In this document: positions 23,401 through 37,275 of the stretch, piece after piece
Layout of the letters: every line of letters starts with the position of its first letter
Position numbering within the stretch: the first letter of the stretch is position 1
Assembly: GCF_901709675.1 (NCBI RefSeq)
Contig: NC_051094.1
Coordinates: forward strand, 11,280,501-11,344,500
From: Syngnathus acus
Lineage: Eukaryota > Chordata > Actinopteri > Syngnathiformes > Syngnathidae
Direction: 5' to 3'
Length of the DNA: 64,000 bases
Made by a program: the position numbers and the translations under genes
The notes under the pieces: generated by a model
The model's database searches: none
Told to the model about the DNA's origin: nothing
What the model saw: only the letters and a program-made list of their open reading frames with translations

Positions 23401-26400
23401 GTCTAAATTGGGCCTCAGCAATCCTCAACTTCTGACTTGTTTTGTTACAATCAGACAAATAGATTCTGTCAACTGCTCACTCTTTTGGCAGTGCCTCTGC
23501 TATTCATAAGCTAATAGGCATTCAAGATACTCTGTCATCATGAAACCAAATTCCTTGGAAATTCAATCTAGCATCACGATAGTGTCAGAGGTGGTGATTT
23601 TTTTTGGAGATGGTAGAAAAGGAAAGTTGTCAGTTTTTAGCTTTAGCTATTATCATACTGGTCGAATAGACTCATATATAATGTGTTAATGTTTTTTTAC
23701 GTTGTTTCTACCACTGGTATGCATGTGATATCACAACCTCTGTCAGTGAGCTTTATCATCTCTCTGTTGGGGTGGCTCAATGAAATCTAGCCAGACAATA
23801 TAAAAGTGAAGCCTACAGACCTTAACCAAAGGGGCATTTGCCAAAAGTGAATGAACACGTCTCCTAGCTCATGGTTTTAAATGAAACGGCATAAAGTGTT
23901 CTATCTACTGCACGCCAGTGTGAATCGTTCTGGAAAATCTATTTTGGAGGGCTCGGCTTTTCAATTCCGAGGAAACAGACTGACTGCTGTAGTGACATCA
24001 ATCAAAGTGGGACGGCGTGGTGGCTTTGCAACATAAGTGGAAGGTCCAGAGTTCACCAGTTAAAACAGGCAATATATAAAAAAAGGCGCAGAGAAGCAGC
24101 TGAGCTGGGGGCAGACTGTTGTTGGTCTCGCCTATCTCCTCCTTGAAAATGTCGGAGAGGTAGCCCCTCCTGTATTAGCTGAACTTCATTAATCTTCATG
24201 CCATCTTCTTTAACTAGTCATGTAGAACGGCTCAATAGAAAGCCGTATAATGGGGAAGGCCCAGTGCCAATTACTAGGTTAACATAGTGTTCAGCCCCAG
24301 TGCAACAAAGGAATGAGATGGAGGAGAGCCGCCATGCATTGGGAGATGCGCGGCATTCCAATTGACAAGAGGTTTATTGTGGAAGTTCTTTCAGTGATAT
24401 TTGACCTTTCAGAAAACTAAAACTAAAAATATAGAATTATCAGGTAAGTACTGTATGTATTGGATCTGGACACACATGGGAATTACAGTCGGGTGATTAC
24501 CAAAACACTTTGGCAGGCTTGTAAAATAAAGATCATAATTGAGCATGCCACTCTTCTCACACTCGTGGCAGTATGGCATGTTTGCGCTGGATTTTCGATT
24601 AAAATAATTAATTTCTGGAACACACGGCATTCGATGGCGATTGAGTGTGCTACAATTTTAGGACGAATGCAAAGCCTCAACTAATCAAGATGCAATCGTG
24701 GAAAATGTCAGTTGCTTCAATTGTTGCCATTTCAAGTAAATATTTAACTCGTTATTATGTATGCAAATAGTTACTTATATTTGACTAATTTCATGAACAG
24801 TATGCATTGTTGTCATTTTGAGTCTCCATGTGCTTAGTTTTCATTCCTTATCTGACTCGAGGGGAATTTTGCCACGCAAACCACTTGTCATGACTGCTGT
24901 CAGAACAAGTGTTAAACAGCACTTATTTAATTCCATGTGATTAAAATAGGACTGGGTCAGTTTGGGAAGAGGCCTTTAGGCTACGGTTTTATTTGGAGGA
25001 CCAAGATTAAACTCAAGTAAAATGGAAATGTCACACCGTCATAGAAGATGCTGCGGCAGTTGTGAGAAGGATAATATTATTGTGATGTGAAGTGATAATT
25101 CCGCCCTGTCCACCCTCATTATCTAGCAGCCGTGTGTGTTTCTGGCTCGCAGCTGTGTGTGTGTGTGCGTGTATATGTGCACCCATGCCCTTTCCTTGCT
25201 CCGCACACTCACTGCACATTCGCATAACAGCAAACATGGGGAAAAACATTTGGCAACTTTAGCATTTTTTTTGGTGTGTTGTTCACAAGACACTCAAATT
25301 GGGGCACAGTGCAAGTGTGTGTGCGCTTCGTTGTATGACGAAGTGAAGGGTGTGGCCATGCATGAGCGAGCGCCTCCTGATGTTGTGTTTGCTAAAAGTC
25401 AAGTACACTCAGGATCAAATGTAGTTTCTCACCTTCAATGGTTTGAGGGTGGGGCAGGGGGCTCGAAAGAAAAAAAAGATTTAATCCCAACTATGCAGGG
25501 GAAGCAACACAACAATTGCAAGCATCTCCAGATGCAACACAAAGAGACGGAACAAGAGGATGATGTGGAGAGGCTCCACATTCATGCAGACCCCAGCACA
25601 CTGAGATAAGGCATATTTTTGCCTGGCAAGATAAGGGAGAGAAAGCAAACATATTACAGGGCTCAAAATTCTCTATCTATAGCTCCTTTTCACGAGTCCA
25701 ATAATTCATTCATTCATGGCCTCTGTTTCCCCTGCCTCTCGGAACATCTGCCTCATACATACATCACTGCACTGATAAAGATCGCTGACAGAATTGGTAA
25801 TACACTGTGAATGGGACACTGCGGCACTGATTAAATAACTTTGGTGGCTCTCTAAAATTGAAACGGCCGTGGGATGAAAGGGGACTTATCGTGTTTTATT
25901 AAAGGCGGTGGAGTATGATTTTAAGGTTTAGGGTGATGTACACAATTTTAGATGAGATGTCCAGCCGAGCTGCCATGAGACTTAAAAGGGAAAACAAAAA
26001 TGACCTTCTTTGACCTCTGTCAATGGCTTTTCCGCCTACACACATATATATATATATATACAGAAAACATATTACGTGCTTGCACTAGAAAGAACTTAAC
26101 ATTGGTTGAGGAAGAGTACTTTTTACTAGAGTTTTAGATGTCAAACCAAAAGTTACTTTTATCGACTTTCGACCTTTTATTCATGCAATTGTGTCAGCCA
26201 CAATGGCCGCCAAATGTATGCTGGGTGAGGGATATTATCGAAATGTAATTTCTATTAATACAAAACTGCCATCACTTTGGTGCACATCTGGGTGTTGATA
26301 TTGTCTGCTTAATTTGATGTGTTTTGAATCCAATTATCTCATGATTTGTTAGCTTTAGCATCAATGTCAATGTGGTGGTGACAGAGATGCGCAAAGGTCA

Positions 26401-26649
26401 AGAATTTGTTTCCATGTCTTGTAGTTCAGAAATGTCTGCTATACTTTCACTTTTGACCCATAATCTTTCAGTATTGATGTTATTATTTTGCTAGTTAAGA
26501 TGACAGTGCTCAAAGATTTCTTGTCCTAATGGTCTTGGATTAGATTACATGGTCTTGAGTTACTTGCCAATGAACAAACTAACAGGCTTTAGAAAACTAC
26601 AGTCATTTGTTTACACTGTGCTACAACAGGATCACCATTTCAGCATACT
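23401..26649. other. Non-coding DNA
   Basis: No gene seen. Holds a GT-rich run near 25154-25175 and a TA run near 26044-26060. CAG/GTAAGTACT near 24443 is a strong plus-strand splice-donor match, but upstream frames close quickly, so I do not call an exon. Confidence 0.5.
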
Positions 26650-26675
26650 TTTTATTATTATTATTATTATTATTA

Positions 26676-26747
<72 letters not shown>

Positions 26748-26766
26748 TTATTATTCGTATTATTAT
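26650..26766. repeat. (TTA)n/(TAG)n compound microsatellite
   Basis: About 65 bases of TTA/ATT triplets followed by about nine AGT/TAG triplets and a return to TTA. It encodes Ile and Ser runs in a false open frame. Confidence 0.95.
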
Positions 26767-28860
26767 AGTCTATTTCTCAACAGAACAACATATTTAATTT
26801 ACATTAAAAGAAGACTTTTCTCAAGAGATTTCTCAAAACTAAGATTTTATTATCAGAAAACCTGGGAATGGACCCAAATGGAATTCAGCCATTGTAGTTT
26901 AATCCGCGCTGATGCTCTAACAGGAATGGTGTGCACAGTATGTCCGCAGCCCAATCACGGCCAATGAAACGGCATCAGTTGAGCAGATGGCAATGACACG
27001 AATTAAAAGCACAAAACAATAGTAGAATATAAACCCGAAATGACACCCAAAGTGGCTGTTGATTTATAGCCATTGTGAGTTTGGTACTGGGCTTCCATGT
27101 ATATTAGTGCAACAAATCTGGGTCCATTTAGCAGGGAGATGCTCATACATACATCACCGACTCCTGCTCCAAGCCAAGGTCAGTTCTTATTGCATCAATC
27201 TTCTCAGCAGAGGCTACTCGGCACAGCAGCAGTTTTGTAACTGTCGCAGCTGTAATGGAATCTTTTTTCTTGCGCTTCATCTTTCTCTTATCACATGAAA
27301 TATATATTCAACTTCTCCTCTTTCCTTCATTCTCCCGATTCTTTTTATTTTATCTGCAAAACATTTCCAGAACCTCATTTTTTTTCTGCGCTTCCAGCTC
27401 CACCCAGCACGCATTTGTGCACTTTCAGACAAACAAATGGGTCACTTTCTGCAAGAAATATAAAGATGCTATAAAAAGGAGCAAATGAATAGATACACTT
27501 GATAACAGATGTCCTGTAACAAGTTGAATTTCAGCAGTAATAATGTAACCATTATTCAGAAATGATTGAGACACAAAATTACAGAATATCCACTTGGATA
27601 TGCAACCTACCTCCTTTTTAAATGTGAAAACTGACATTCCATGTGTGTTACTCAAGGACTTAATACTATGTGGTTAATGTGGTCTCCAGACTCATAAAGA
27701 AAAGAGTTGCTGAATTGCCAAGTGCCAGTTGAAGACATTCATGCTGAGTCAGTTTTTATCCTGATTACTCAGGCTTCAGCCTTACGTCGTACTTTAATAA
27801 ATGAAGATATAATCAAATCAATCATTTTAAATAGCAGTGGAACATTTACAGCACGTGAAGAAAAAAAAAAAGAAAACACTTTTAATTGATGAACTTGACC
27901 TGCTTTTCCTTGATAACAAATTTCATTTGTTCCATAAAAATTATGCTCAAGTGACATTATTTGACGGGATCTTTATCACCTGCAGAGTAAATAAGAGTAA
28001 TTTATGCTGTTTAATTTTGAGCTCGGAATATAAATCATGGCTCTGTCGTACATTACGGAGCTCACATTGAGCAGAAAGTGAGAAGGCAAGCTGATTGGGT
28101 TGTTACGGCAACAGTAACAGAGTTGTTCTCCAAGACTCTACAGATGGGATGTAGGTGATAAACGACACCTAACCACCTTGCATAGTCAAGTGTCCAACAC
28201 TTCTGAATAAATCATAAAGTATGCATCATTAAAAATTGGATGAGATGCAAAAACAGATTATATGTGCAAGTGAATAATACTGCCTGTTTTACTTTCATTT
28301 AGTTACTCTGGTCAGGGCGGTCATGATTTTATGGCTAAATGTTTGTTAGTGAACATAATTATGTAAAAAGAATTCAACTCAATTCATATAAAACTTGGTG
28401 GTTGCTGGAAGCAAATAATAACCTTTTAAGATTTTGTTAACATTGCGAAGACTACCATTTTGAAACCCATTATTTAATTGCTGAGTCAATAAAAACTTAT
28501 AATTAAAAAAGTTGAAATTATATACAGTCTATACTATGAGGCAGGTTTCCACATAAGTGTAGTCGGATATTAATCTAATTTTGAAAGATTCTTGTTTGGC
28601 CCATGTGGACGTCTATATTGTATTGACAGCTATTCTAATGAAGCGTCTGCTTTTCTCTTTTTTAATTATAATGCAAACTCCAAGTGACTATTTACCCCCC
28701 TTGCACAACTGACCAACATGAACCAATACCAGCAAAGTACACAGCACTATAATAAGAAACTGTCAAGACATATTGTGGTTTGATATAACACAATATAATG
28801 TAAATTATTACCGACATAATTGAATCTGCGAAAGCTGATTATAAACATAACCGCGCTGTA
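26767..28860. other. Non-coding DNA
   Basis: AT-rich, with only short random-looking frames. No gene or recognisable repeat seen. Confidence 0.5.
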
Positions 28861-28965
28861 GGTGAAGCCTTGGAGCGTATTGAAGCAGTCAAGAGCTGTC
28901 TGCAGGCTGAGAGGACCCTCAGCTCCTCTGTCAAAGAGGCAGCATCTGACAAATATCAGTCTGAG
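28861..28965 (+). CDS. Candidate internal coding exon, unidentified
   Basis: A 105-bp segment starting after CGCTGTAG (acceptor-like) and ending CTGAG before GTGACG (a reasonable GTRAG-type donor). It is exactly 35 codons and open in the frame that makes both splice phases 0. The peptide (starts GEALERIEAVKS, ends SDKYQSE) is rich in Ala, Glu, Lys, Ser and Leu and looks helix-forming, more protein-like than the other short frames here. The frame stays open upstream to a stop at 28801 and downstream to a TGA at 28978. No ATG is needed for an internal exon. Weak points: the tract before the acceptor is not pyrimidine-rich, another frame is also open, and I recognise no family. It lies beside PBX/TGIF-type sites, so the whole stretch may instead be regulatory. 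Confidence 0.22.
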
Positions 28966-28977
28966 GTGACGAATACA

Positions 28978-28993
28978 TGACAGCTGTCAATCA
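28978..28993. promoter_or_regulatory. TGIF/MEIS palindrome overlapping a PBX-PREP/MEIS site
   Basis: TGACAGCTGTCA (28978-28989) is a perfect palindrome of two TGACAG half-sites, as bound by TGIF/MEIS/PREP homeodomain proteins. Its right half continues as CTGTCAATCA (28984-28993), the exact reverse complement of the PBX-PREP/MEIS decamer TGATTGACAG. The sequence match is certain; use as an enhancer is inference. Confidence 0.45.
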
Positions 28994-31900
28994 TCTCTTT
29001 AATAACAGGAAAGCAGAGCTGCTCACAAGTGTGGCGTTGACCTGAGAGGAATGTCGATACACACCTTTTTATCTGTTTGCCAAATAATACTTTATGAAAA
29101 CCGAATGTAGTTAAAAATTATGAATAGATATCTAGCTAGTATGATCTACCTATCCCACCTTTATTATAATCTAAAGGGACGATACTACTGAAATGTAAAA
29201 AATTGGCAGTTCAGTGTTTTGCTCAAGGACACTTCGAAATGGTCACCAGGGTTGAGGATTGATTCCACAAACTTAGAGTTGAGAGGGGAACACTCTACTA
29301 AATAACTAATATTTGACTTTAAAAATATGTAAAGCAGGGATACTGCAGCAGGGATAAAACACACACTTTACACTGTTCACACTTTCTTTAGTGTCTGTCT
29401 ATATCTTAAGAGATTTCACAAGAACATAGAACTGCACTTGTATCTTTGAATGAAACAAGCAAAATAATCAGACATCATTTTAAGTAGAACAAGGCAATAT
29501 CAGACGCTCAAAAATATTTGGACAAGTTTGTATCACCGCTTAAATCACTTTATATATAAATATATATAGGGACATATAGTCGATATGTATATGAAAACTA
29601 ATCACTTCTGCTCCTAACTTAACATTCATCTAACTAATTAATTGATATATTAACCAGGACACATTTTTGTTCTTTGGTTTCAGATGCATCCAGCCACAAA
29701 TTAATTGATAAGTGTAATCTGGTAGCCTGGTGAAGAAGTGTTGTTTGTCCAATTGAAAATGTCTGGCTTTTTCTGGTATTGAAATCGGGTTGCTGCTCCT
29801 CTTATCACAAATAAAAAGCCTACTCACAGTGTATAACGGAATGAGTGGAAAGTGACTCATTTACTATTCTGGAATTTTTAAGTGGAGTGGATATCCAGTT
29901 TTCTGTAATTGATGGGATCTTAATTTACTCAGTGGAGTGAGATTCTTTTTAATTATTTGTCTCTTGTAATGCCCGTTTTAAACATGCTATTTCCAAGTTC
30001 ACCCTAAGTTCTCTTCTGACTTAGGTTTAATCATACTGGATGTTGACCATCACAGAGTGTCACATATTTAGATGAAACAGGATTAATAATGTGCTTCCTC
30101 TCTCATCTCATGTCGCAGAGCTTTATGAGTTCCTTCGATCCCTGATTTCAGAAGCCATTAGTGTTCTGCCTCTTGAGAGATGGAAGGCAAAGCCAGCAGC
30201 ATCTTGAGAGTCTTCTTGGTCTAACTGGAAATGACACATTGTCAATAAGTATACTGATTATTCTGCCTATTTGTTTTGTGGCGTGCGGTTAACAAGCTTT
30301 CCTAGACAAAAGACATTGTGAAAACCCAATAACCATTCTTTATTATTTGTTCTAATGAAAGTAATTGAGAGCTTTATGTATAGAGGCGGTTTAGTTGAAA
30401 ATGTCAGCGCAGAGTATCTGTTGTGGTTGACTTCCCCCATTTGTGGCATGTTGCCGTACGAACAAGGAGGAAGTCTATAAAACTTTTGGGGAATGCGGTC
30501 CACTCCGCCTCCATTTTCAATTGAAGTGTTTATGTTCCTACGTCAGCTGTCCTCCCAATTCAGCATTTATCTCCCTTGAACTGTCCTAACCTTTTCAAGC
30601 TTTCACTTATGACAGATTCCTGGTCTCGCAGGCCAAGTATCAAAGGAAGTAAGCTACAGTACGGTCCTCACAACTGTCAGCAGAAGACAGAGGCTACACA
30701 TGTCCTGGCACACTGATTGGCCTCTTCCTGTACAGTATAGCCAAACAAATCTCATCAAATTCAGACAGGTGGGAGGACAGGGGTAGCCATGAAAATTTGA
30801 GGTGGTGACGTTTTAAACGGATTCTCTTCCCAATCTCTGGCTCTGCACCTCTTCCAGAACTGAGAGATGAATTTACATAACAACAATGATGTAAAAAATA
30901 AGAACAAACCAAACACTGCTGCCCTGTGGAACACCATTGCTAATTTTGTTTTGTCATATCATATCTACAGATCTACACTGAACACTCTTCACTTGAAAAA
31001 ATATCCAATCCAAGCCCCAATTTCTATTGCTTGATGCTTTTTTTAAGACCCAACCCAAAGTTTTTAGTATATTTTTCCTAGTTGGAAATGCATAGTTTTT
31101 ATAGCACATCAGAGTTAATTGTCCGGGATTTTCAAGAGAAAGATTAAATATTGAACGTTTCAAGTAAAATCCCTAGCCTCAGCTTAGCGTCAAGACGCAG
31201 TGAGCTCAGAGCAAACAGAGGAAATATGAGATCTTCTCTTGGATTTGTGCATTCCTGCGGGAATAGCTGAAAACGTAATTTCCAAGCGAGAGTCTTAAAT
31301 GAGCAGTTCTGAAGCATTCTTGATTGACTGAAGCCTTGCAGCTTGTCAACTGATCAGGCAGCTAACCGAGTCTGGGCTGCACGCACCTTGCCATTCATGC
31401 TATGTTGTTGGAAAACTGATGGACTAATGTGCTTTCTTTTCCTCCCAGCTAACAATGTCGACGCTGTGACCGACGGATCTGGAATCTGGATGTGCTGACT
31501 GCTTCCAACTGAACTCCCCAACTCCCGGCTGAACCCCCGTCACTATACTGGGTTTGGATTATACCATTCAAATGGGCAATAATCCTTTATCTGCATGATA
31601 AGTCTGATAGACTTCCCCCCAAATGTTTTGCTACCAATATACAACAAAGCCAACATGTACTGTAAACATGCAATCCCTTCATACAAATATATTTGGGAAA
31701 TTTGTTCTTTGAACCTAAACCAAACTCCCTTTGAATCCAACTTGTGACTTCATACATTGTATTATATTGTGTTGAATAAGCTGCTGTGTGGTTCAGGCCA
31801 TCCCGTTTGGACAGACAGTGATATGGCACATTCCCCAAGTTGTCACGTAACAAAGCGTGACAATAGAGTTCCATTCTCCACCTGAGATGGCCACCCCCAT

Positions 31901-34900
31901 GTTCATGGGAAGCGGAGGGGATGAAAAGTGACCAAGAGGGGTTGGGAGTGGCCCAGGGGTTGAAGGGTGAGAAGTCGTGGCAGTGCTGTGGTGCAGCCGC
32001 ATGTCTGGTTTGAGGAGAACAAGAGCTGACAGAGGCCACCTCGAGAGACTCTTCACTCTCCATCACAGAGCTCAGCAGAAGAGGCAGCGTCTGTCAGGGG
32101 TTCCCAATTCCTACAGAGCGCCCGCATGCTGCACCTCCCACTCTAAACACCTTTAGTCAGTCTCACAAAGCTCCTCACGCTGCCAGAAGCCTCCAGACTC
32201 ATTGGCGATGCATGACCAATCCTCACATAACCCGCCAAACATCACCAGAGTTTAGTACCCACAACATGACAGACACATCCAGAGGCTTCATTTCCACACA
32301 CTCTGCCATCATTAAGATCATCTGATATCATCTTTTATAGCGTCAAATAGAAAGTACTGTATGGTTGCATATCACAAGTATCAAATCATCTCAGATTATA
32401 TCCGGGCCAAATGCTGAACTATGGAGACACATAAGATAAGACGTCTCCCAGTAGGAGGAGACTGCCCACATCCCAACAACCAATTTGACCTGCAAATAGA
32501 GATTCCTTCAACCCCACCCCCAATTTGAAAAAGGGCTATCAGTTTTAATTTGGCAAACTTTCCCTTTTCCTTCAAAATTGAGAGGGTGGAAAAGGCAATG
32601 GAGAGAAGCATGCACCGAGCACCGTTCGAAGTTTTATGTGCACTACGAAATGCTGTTATCTCAGTGCGGTGTCAAGAACTCGATCTCTTTTTTTCTCTCC
32701 AGGTGACAGGCACAGACGAGAGATAAGATTGGAAAAGAATCCCACTCCACTGAGTAAATAAATAATCAATACTCATCTAAATGTAAATGAGAAAGTAGCC
32801 CCCTTTGATAGGAGGGTTTTTATCAACCAACCAATTTTCTACAGACACTCACTGGGCCTCAACCAAATCACCATCATTCAGCTCCCATGTAATGGATAAG
32901 AAAGGGGCTGGCGATGCACGGGTTCGGGGGAGGAAGGGTCATCTGAGATCAGTTCAAAGCTGCATCTTGAGCACACGTACGCCAACCACTCTACGTATGC
33001 GCAAGCTTTGTTTACACTCGATTTGCTATTCCTCATCATAACAACAAATATTTAGTTTGACAGCTTCTATAAAAGGTATAAATACCAACTTGTGATGCAA
33101 ACCTTATTTTAAAAGCTATGGGAAGTTGTAATGACAATCAGTAGAGTTGTTTACTGGTTATTTCTGCAAAGGGGTATCTTATATTGCATTAACAAGCGGA
33201 GTTATTAATACTTAGCACAGCAAATGTGGTTATGTTGTGAAAGTAAATTAAAAACGTGTGCACAGCAATTATTTTCTTGTGACATAATGACATATTTTTT
33301 CTCCAAAAACAAAAAAGAAAATTGACTTTAAATTGTACATAGTATCTCAATCTAAATGACACATTATTGTATAGTTCAGATGTATTTCTCCACTTGAGGT
33401 TTCATCATGACCAAAACCTGTTTTCTTTTTTTAACACACCAAAGAAATTGATCTTCTTTTGTTCAACTCTAAATACTCACTGTCATAGTAGCTCAATTTA
33501 ACTCTAGTTTGAGAATTATGTAGAAGCAAGAGACTACAAGAGACAACCAGACATTCTAACTTTATAAATAAATGTCATGAGAATATGCCATTTTAAGATA
33601 AAACCAGTACAATACGTATTGTCTCCAACAAAACCAATGTTGAATTTAAGAGAAAAAGAGCACACCGATGCAGAAATCCATTGTTTTTATTTTTATCCCG
33701 TTCCCTAGTGTTAACATTTTTGATAGCTCTGCACTTTCCTAACAATTTTTGATGTTGTGTATGGGACAACATTACCATTTTATTGTCATCAAAATGCACT
33801 GCTCGGACTTTAAATTGATCCAATGAAACCCCTCAAATGCTATTTTCCTCATCCTCATTGCATTAGGTTTTATTTCATAACTCATACATGTCAATAATGG
33901 AAACCATTATAGAGCAGTATGCTCAATAACAGAATTTTCCTGCTTGAAATGCATGCAGTATCGATTTCCAGTTTTCTGGGTCCACGAGGGCAAATAGCGT
34001 GGAGGAGGCTGTGTTACTGTACTCACTCAGCAACATAGAGGGCACACAGACTGAAATTAAGAGTAGAAAACATTCACAATTTCATAACCTCTATGCTTGT
34101 AAATACCTGTTAAAAATTAAAAAGTACAATCTTTGTTGTACTACTTTACATTGCATTTAAATTGTACGTTGGTATTTTTCTCAACATTTTGCGGTAAACT
34201 TGAGTTTTATTTCATTTAAAGAATAATGTATTGACCTTGATGACATACATTTGTGATATACATGAGCTGTTTATTCATGAAGTCAATTTTCTGCAGAAGC
34301 AAATGATTGTTTTGCTTTACCGGGGGTCTGCGCTCAGTTGAGTGGCCAAAAATAAACTCAGGCAACAGCATTGTTAGAACAGCTGCAGAGTGTCTAAGGG
34401 CGAACTGTACCATGCAAGGCTCCAGGTGATTCTATGGCCAAGTTGTGCTTGATTTTTACAGTGCTGAATCGGAGTGACAGAACAAAGCATCACACATTGT
34501 GTGTCTTCCATTTCTCTTCCCCGGATCCCTCCAAGCTAGCCTCCCATGTCCCGTGGGAAACAAAGCCATCCAGCTAATATGCCATAAGCTGACAGCCCTC
34601 GTCTGAAATGTGTGTTAAAGAGCCAGCTTTGGACACATAAAGGCATTCTTCGGAAACTGACGCAATTTCTTCACATAATCAAGCTTCTTTGTACGTGCAG
34701 GTTGCTCACTGCTCTGTTTGCACGATTGAAATTGAGGAAAAACACACCCATTCAACACACAATTTAAGTTTATAAGATACATTCTTAACTTCTTAAGTCA
34801 TACTAATGCCGGAGCAGCAACAGGAAAAAAAGAAAAAGAACAAATAAAGATAAACTTGGCACTTCTCACAGATATGTATGCAATTTAGCAAGCACATGAA

Positions 34901-37020
34901 ATTGCTCCCAGTTTTTCAAGCTCTGTTGTAAATCCGCTCAAGGAGGATTTGCGGGCTGTTTTTCCAAACCGTTTAAAATCAAACAGGGCTGCAAGGGTGA
35001 GCATACTTTCAACAGCAATCTTGACAGGGTAGTGGAAAGTTAATGTTACACCACCAGCTGCTTTTGTTTAAATCCATTGCATTCATACTACTTTAAACAC
35101 ATTGCATCACTTGTAGTTTGAAGCCTCATGCAATTTTAGTCCTTGATGGTCTTTACACGACACACTGTGCCAGATGAACTCCGACACTTAACGCTTCAGT
35201 TTGTCATCAGCTGCATCTTGCTGAAATCATTCCATGGCTACATACTCTTCAACACCTTCTTATATTATTTATATTATTAATATCACATATATGTGCATCC
35301 CCCTACCAAAAATAATTCAATATGATTCTTAATGTATGGGATATGAAATGATTCAAATATGGAAGGGCTTTAAAACTTTAAAACCATAAGCAATGTTAAA
35401 CAGATTTATATTTGGTGTATTGTCAGAGACATGTTTATTTTTTGCTGCGTTGAAAGTGTTATCAAAATGCATAATCTGATCTTTAATGTTGTACTTTTTT
35501 TCATTCGAATAATAATATGTAGCACTGTAGCACATCTGTTTTCAGTTTTTTTTTACATTTCATCCTGTTTTAAAACTATATCCAAGCCTCCTTAAATTCT
35601 TCCTATTAGTAGTATTTTTCAACCTCGGAAGCAATGGTTAACGTTCTTTAAATGTTTAGACATACTGAATTGCTCCTCTGTTCAATATCTCACGTAGCGA
35701 TCTCCAACTGGTACTCGTAAATATTACTCTATATTTGGTAAATGTCTGGGAAATCATTTGACTACCCGAGGAAAAGAAACACAGACACAAGTCAGCCAAT
35801 GATCCCCCCGTGTGCCTTATATAAGCCTCTTACACCTTACGGTCCTATCAAAAATTAGATATCAAGATAATGAGGATGCAAGCACGATCAATTTTACCTT
35901 TTTAATGAACACTATATTTCATATCTGGTAGATGGTAGAATAGTTTGATAAAATGTTTGCTGCAATGGAACAACTACATTAAATCTCAAAGTCAGCTGTG
36001 CCATATAGTTAGAAGACTTCTTTTTTGTTCACAGTGAATATAATACATTTCTAGTTCTGCACACAGTACACATTTGAGTTTAGTATGAAATTCTACAGAG
36101 ATCCAAATAATTATTCTATTCTCTGATGTGGTGTTGGTCTTATGATCCCATTGGGGTACTGAGACAATATACAGTACAGTATATTTTTACATTTAATGCT
36201 CATTGGTTATATGTTTGCTGTGTACCTTTAAAATCCAGGTAAGTGTTCTCCTGGTGTGAATTGCAGACCTTGTGTTGAACATTGATGCACTGCCTCCATT
36301 ACCGCCCTGCCTCCTTTCGAGGAGTCGACGCTATTGTTTATGACACTGACACATGCAGTAATGGGTATTTCACTTCTGTACCCGTACTGAGTGCTGAACG
36401 TGGAAACATAGATAAATATGGTGCGCACCCACAACATCAGTAAATTTCTATTCCATCTACGGAATATTCAAGTGTTGACAAGGAAACAGGTAATGTAATG
36501 TCAGCACACAGAAAGTGAAAATATCATCAAACTGTTTTGGAACAACAACTACTAAAAAAAATTGCTCTAAAATTGCAAATGTATAATATACAGTTGCTTG
36601 TAACAAGCAACATATCTTAATTGGCATTGCCAAAGCAAGTCTTAAATACCACACGTTTTGTGTGTGTGTGTTGTTAGATTGTTTGATTGAAAAAACTTAA
36701 TTTCTCCAGGTACATTGGCTTCCACTCACAATCGAAAAACATGTATGTTTGGTTCATTGACAACTCTAAATTATTTATTGATGTCATTAAATCTATCTTT
36801 TTCATTTTTTCATTTCTCTTGTCTCTGACGACCTGCAACGCATGTTATAGAAATATTCATTGGCTTAAAGTATTTTTAACTAACCTGAAGCAGCAATTCT
36901 CTTTCATCACCATTGCTAACATAATTCATGCTTCCTACTGTATGAACAGTGTTAAATTAGAATATTATTAACCCATCCTTTTTCAATAGCGCTAGTCCTT
37001 TTTAGAGTAGGAACTTATTG
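28994..37020. other. Non-coding DNA
   Basis: About 8 kb without a convincing gene. The degraded phrase TTTTGCTCAAGGACACTTCG near 29215 resembles a piece of a common teleost repeat. 31800-32250 is GC-richer and contains a 159-codon minus-strand frame of low plausibility. 34490-34720 is of balanced composition and could be a conserved non-coding block. CAG/GTAAGTGTT at 36236-36244 is an isolated donor match. Confidence 0.45.
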
Positions 37021-37068
37021 CAGCTGACTTTGGGCATTTGACGGGGTGCACCTTTGACTGGTTGCAGG
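37021..37068 (-). mobile_element. SINE fragment, same family as the next entry
   Basis: Matches the CAGCTG-CTTTGGGC ... GGGGTGCACC ... GACTGGTTGCAG part of the teleost SINE in minus orientation. It abuts a longer copy of the same part of the element, so either two insertions nested or a local duplication occurred. Confidence 0.55.
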
Positions 37069-37070
37069 AA

Positions 37071-37275
37071 CGCTTATCATCACAAGGGTCACGGGCGTGC
37101 TTGAGCTTATCCCAGCTGTCTTGGGTGGTAGGTGGAGTACACCCTGAACTGCTCGCCAGCAGAGCACACAGACAAACAACCGTTCACACTCTCAATAACA
37201 CCTACGGACAATTTGGATTGGTCAATCAGCCTGCCATGCGTGCTTTTTGGAATGGAAGAAAGTGGAGTATGGAGG
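37071..37275 (-). mobile_element. Teleost tRNA-headed SINE, head missing
   Basis: In minus orientation it carries, in order, recognisable parts of a SINE very common in fish: CTTATCATCACAAGGGTCACG, the CCCAGCTGTCTTGGG region, GTACACCCTGAACTG, ACAAACAACCGTTCACACTC and ACACCTACGGACAATTTGG, ending near a degraded AAAGTGGAGTATGGAG. The tRNA-like promoter end, which would lie at higher coordinates, is absent. A TCAT microsatellite follows at 37283-37309. Divergence is visible throughout, so the copy is old. Confidence 0.7.

Noticed and set aside
24000-24070. GACGGCGTGGTGGC as another SINE head
   Set aside because: The following sequence does not keep the SINE order and the B box cannot be found.
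24412-24443. 31-bp microexon before CAG/GTAAGTACT
   Set aside because: Donor is strong, but the segment is A-rich, encodes low-complexity Lys/Thr and the upstream acceptors are ordinary. Too weak to call.
25136-25609. 157-codon plus-strand frame as a gene
   Set aside because: Starts in a GT-repeat that gives a Cys/Val run; the rest shows no domain and the frame looks like chance.
31587-32066. 159-codon minus-strand frame as a gene
   Set aside because: The second half is AT-derived random sequence, there is a competing frame on the same strand, and no domain or splice context is convincing.
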